Of a stretch of 13,219 bases of DNA, positions 12,991-13,219 are shown in pieces. A model generated the notes under the pieces. It was not told where the DNA came from, did no database searches, and saw only the letters and a list, made by a program, of their open reading frames with translations. The translations under genes and the position numbers were made by a program. The stretch spans positions 1 through 13,219 of the forward strand of contig JBHIBD010000061.1 of NCBI GenBank assembly GCA_046758865.1, written 5' to 3'. The DNA comes from JBHIBD01 sp046758865. Its GTDB lineage: Bacteria; Planctomycetota; Brocadiia; Brocadiales; Bathyanammoxibiaceae. Every line of letters begins with the position of its first letter. Within the stretch, counting starts at the first letter, position 1.

Positions 12991-13182
12991 CTATTTCTCT
13001 ATCTTTTCCTGCTCCTCAATCGAGGTCTTTATGTTCCTTACAATACCATCCACCAGCACCAGTTCCATGTTAACCGTGCCATAAAAACCCTCACGCATCA
13101 CACCCTCAATCACCCTGTTGGCCTTCACACGGAACCGGTCCACGGCCTTTCTATTAACTGGCTTTTCCTTTGTAACCATCAT
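12991..13182 (-). CDS. Small hypothetical protein, 63 residues (weakly YezD/DUF2292-like)
   Basis: The frame starts MMVTKEKPVNRKAVDRFRVK and ends with a charged tail. Residues 28-50 (VIEGVMREGFYGTVNMELVL, then VDGIV) have a helix followed by G-T-V-x-M-x-L-x-L-x-D-G-x-V. This recalls small YezD/DUF2292 proteins, but the match is by eye and weak. A weak AGG precedes the second ATG (13179), which may be the true start. No function is known for the resemblance. It may be a host gene rather than part of the phage module, as several repeats and a terminator separate it from the protease. Confidence 0.5.
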   Translation of the reverse strand: MMVTKEKPVNRKAVDRFRVKANRVIEGVMREGFYGTVNMELVLVDGIVRNIKTSIEEQEKIEK

Positions 13183-13219
13183 AACCTGAATTTACCACAC
13201 TTCCCAAATCTGTCAATGT

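Noticed and set aside
1..13219. tRNA, rRNA, integrase, insertion-sequence transposase or toxin-antitoxin genes
   Set aside because: I looked for characteristic sequence or protein motifs on both strands and saw none.

Overview
The window is a stretch of bacterial DNA of roughly balanced GC content. It carries a tailed-phage virion module in which every convincing gene is on the minus strand, so transcription runs from position 13219 towards position 1. The host cannot be named from this sequence. The gaps between genes hold palindromic repeats of kinds that are scattered through the chromosomes of many uncultivated bacteria, for example the GTCATTGCGAGC...GCAATGAC and GTCATTCTGAG...CAGAATGAC families and CCGCCTCTGGCGGA. 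This suggests an environmental genome, with the phage genes resident in a chromosome rather than in a streamlined free phage. No integrase, repressor, portal, terminase or lysin gene is visible. These may lie outside the window.

Head and neck (12659 down to 9394): HK97-family prohead protease, HK97-fold major capsid protein, a 42-residue lysine-rich protein, a gp6-like head-tail connector and a tail-completion/terminator-like protein. Tail (9381 down to 4689): a tail tube protein, then, after a 160-bp gap filled by a nested palindrome, a 660-residue protein resembling a tail hub, a 63-residue small ORF and a 358-residue protein of unknown family. The tail chaperones and tape measure protein expected between tube and hub are absent.

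The region 4231-4688 is a mosaic of palindromes containing two identical 63-bp repeats and a relict copy of the start of the next gene. Beyond it is a tightly coupled operon (4230 down to 1693): an unknown 177-residue protein, a GT4-like glycosyltransferase, a small protein with a helical N-terminus and a C-terminal membrane segment (XhlA-like), and a GT2-family glycosyltransferase. The first three are joined by ATGA stop/start overlaps. This could glycosylate the virion or alter host surface sugars.

The left end holds a 55-residue small ORF and then a large fibre-like gene that runs off the window. The fibre has repeats typical of phage tail fibres but begins with a signal peptide or membrane anchor, which is odd for a virion protein. 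Two related leader elements sit directly upstream of the first structural gene (protease) and of the fibre gene. Each shares a CGGTAACCGAAG block and a CCAGAGGCCCG block that leads into a Rho-independent terminator hairpin. They are the best candidates here for an undescribed regulatory RNA.

Taken together the locus looks like an old or domesticated prophage, or an unusual phage relative. That is an inference that needs flanking sequence.
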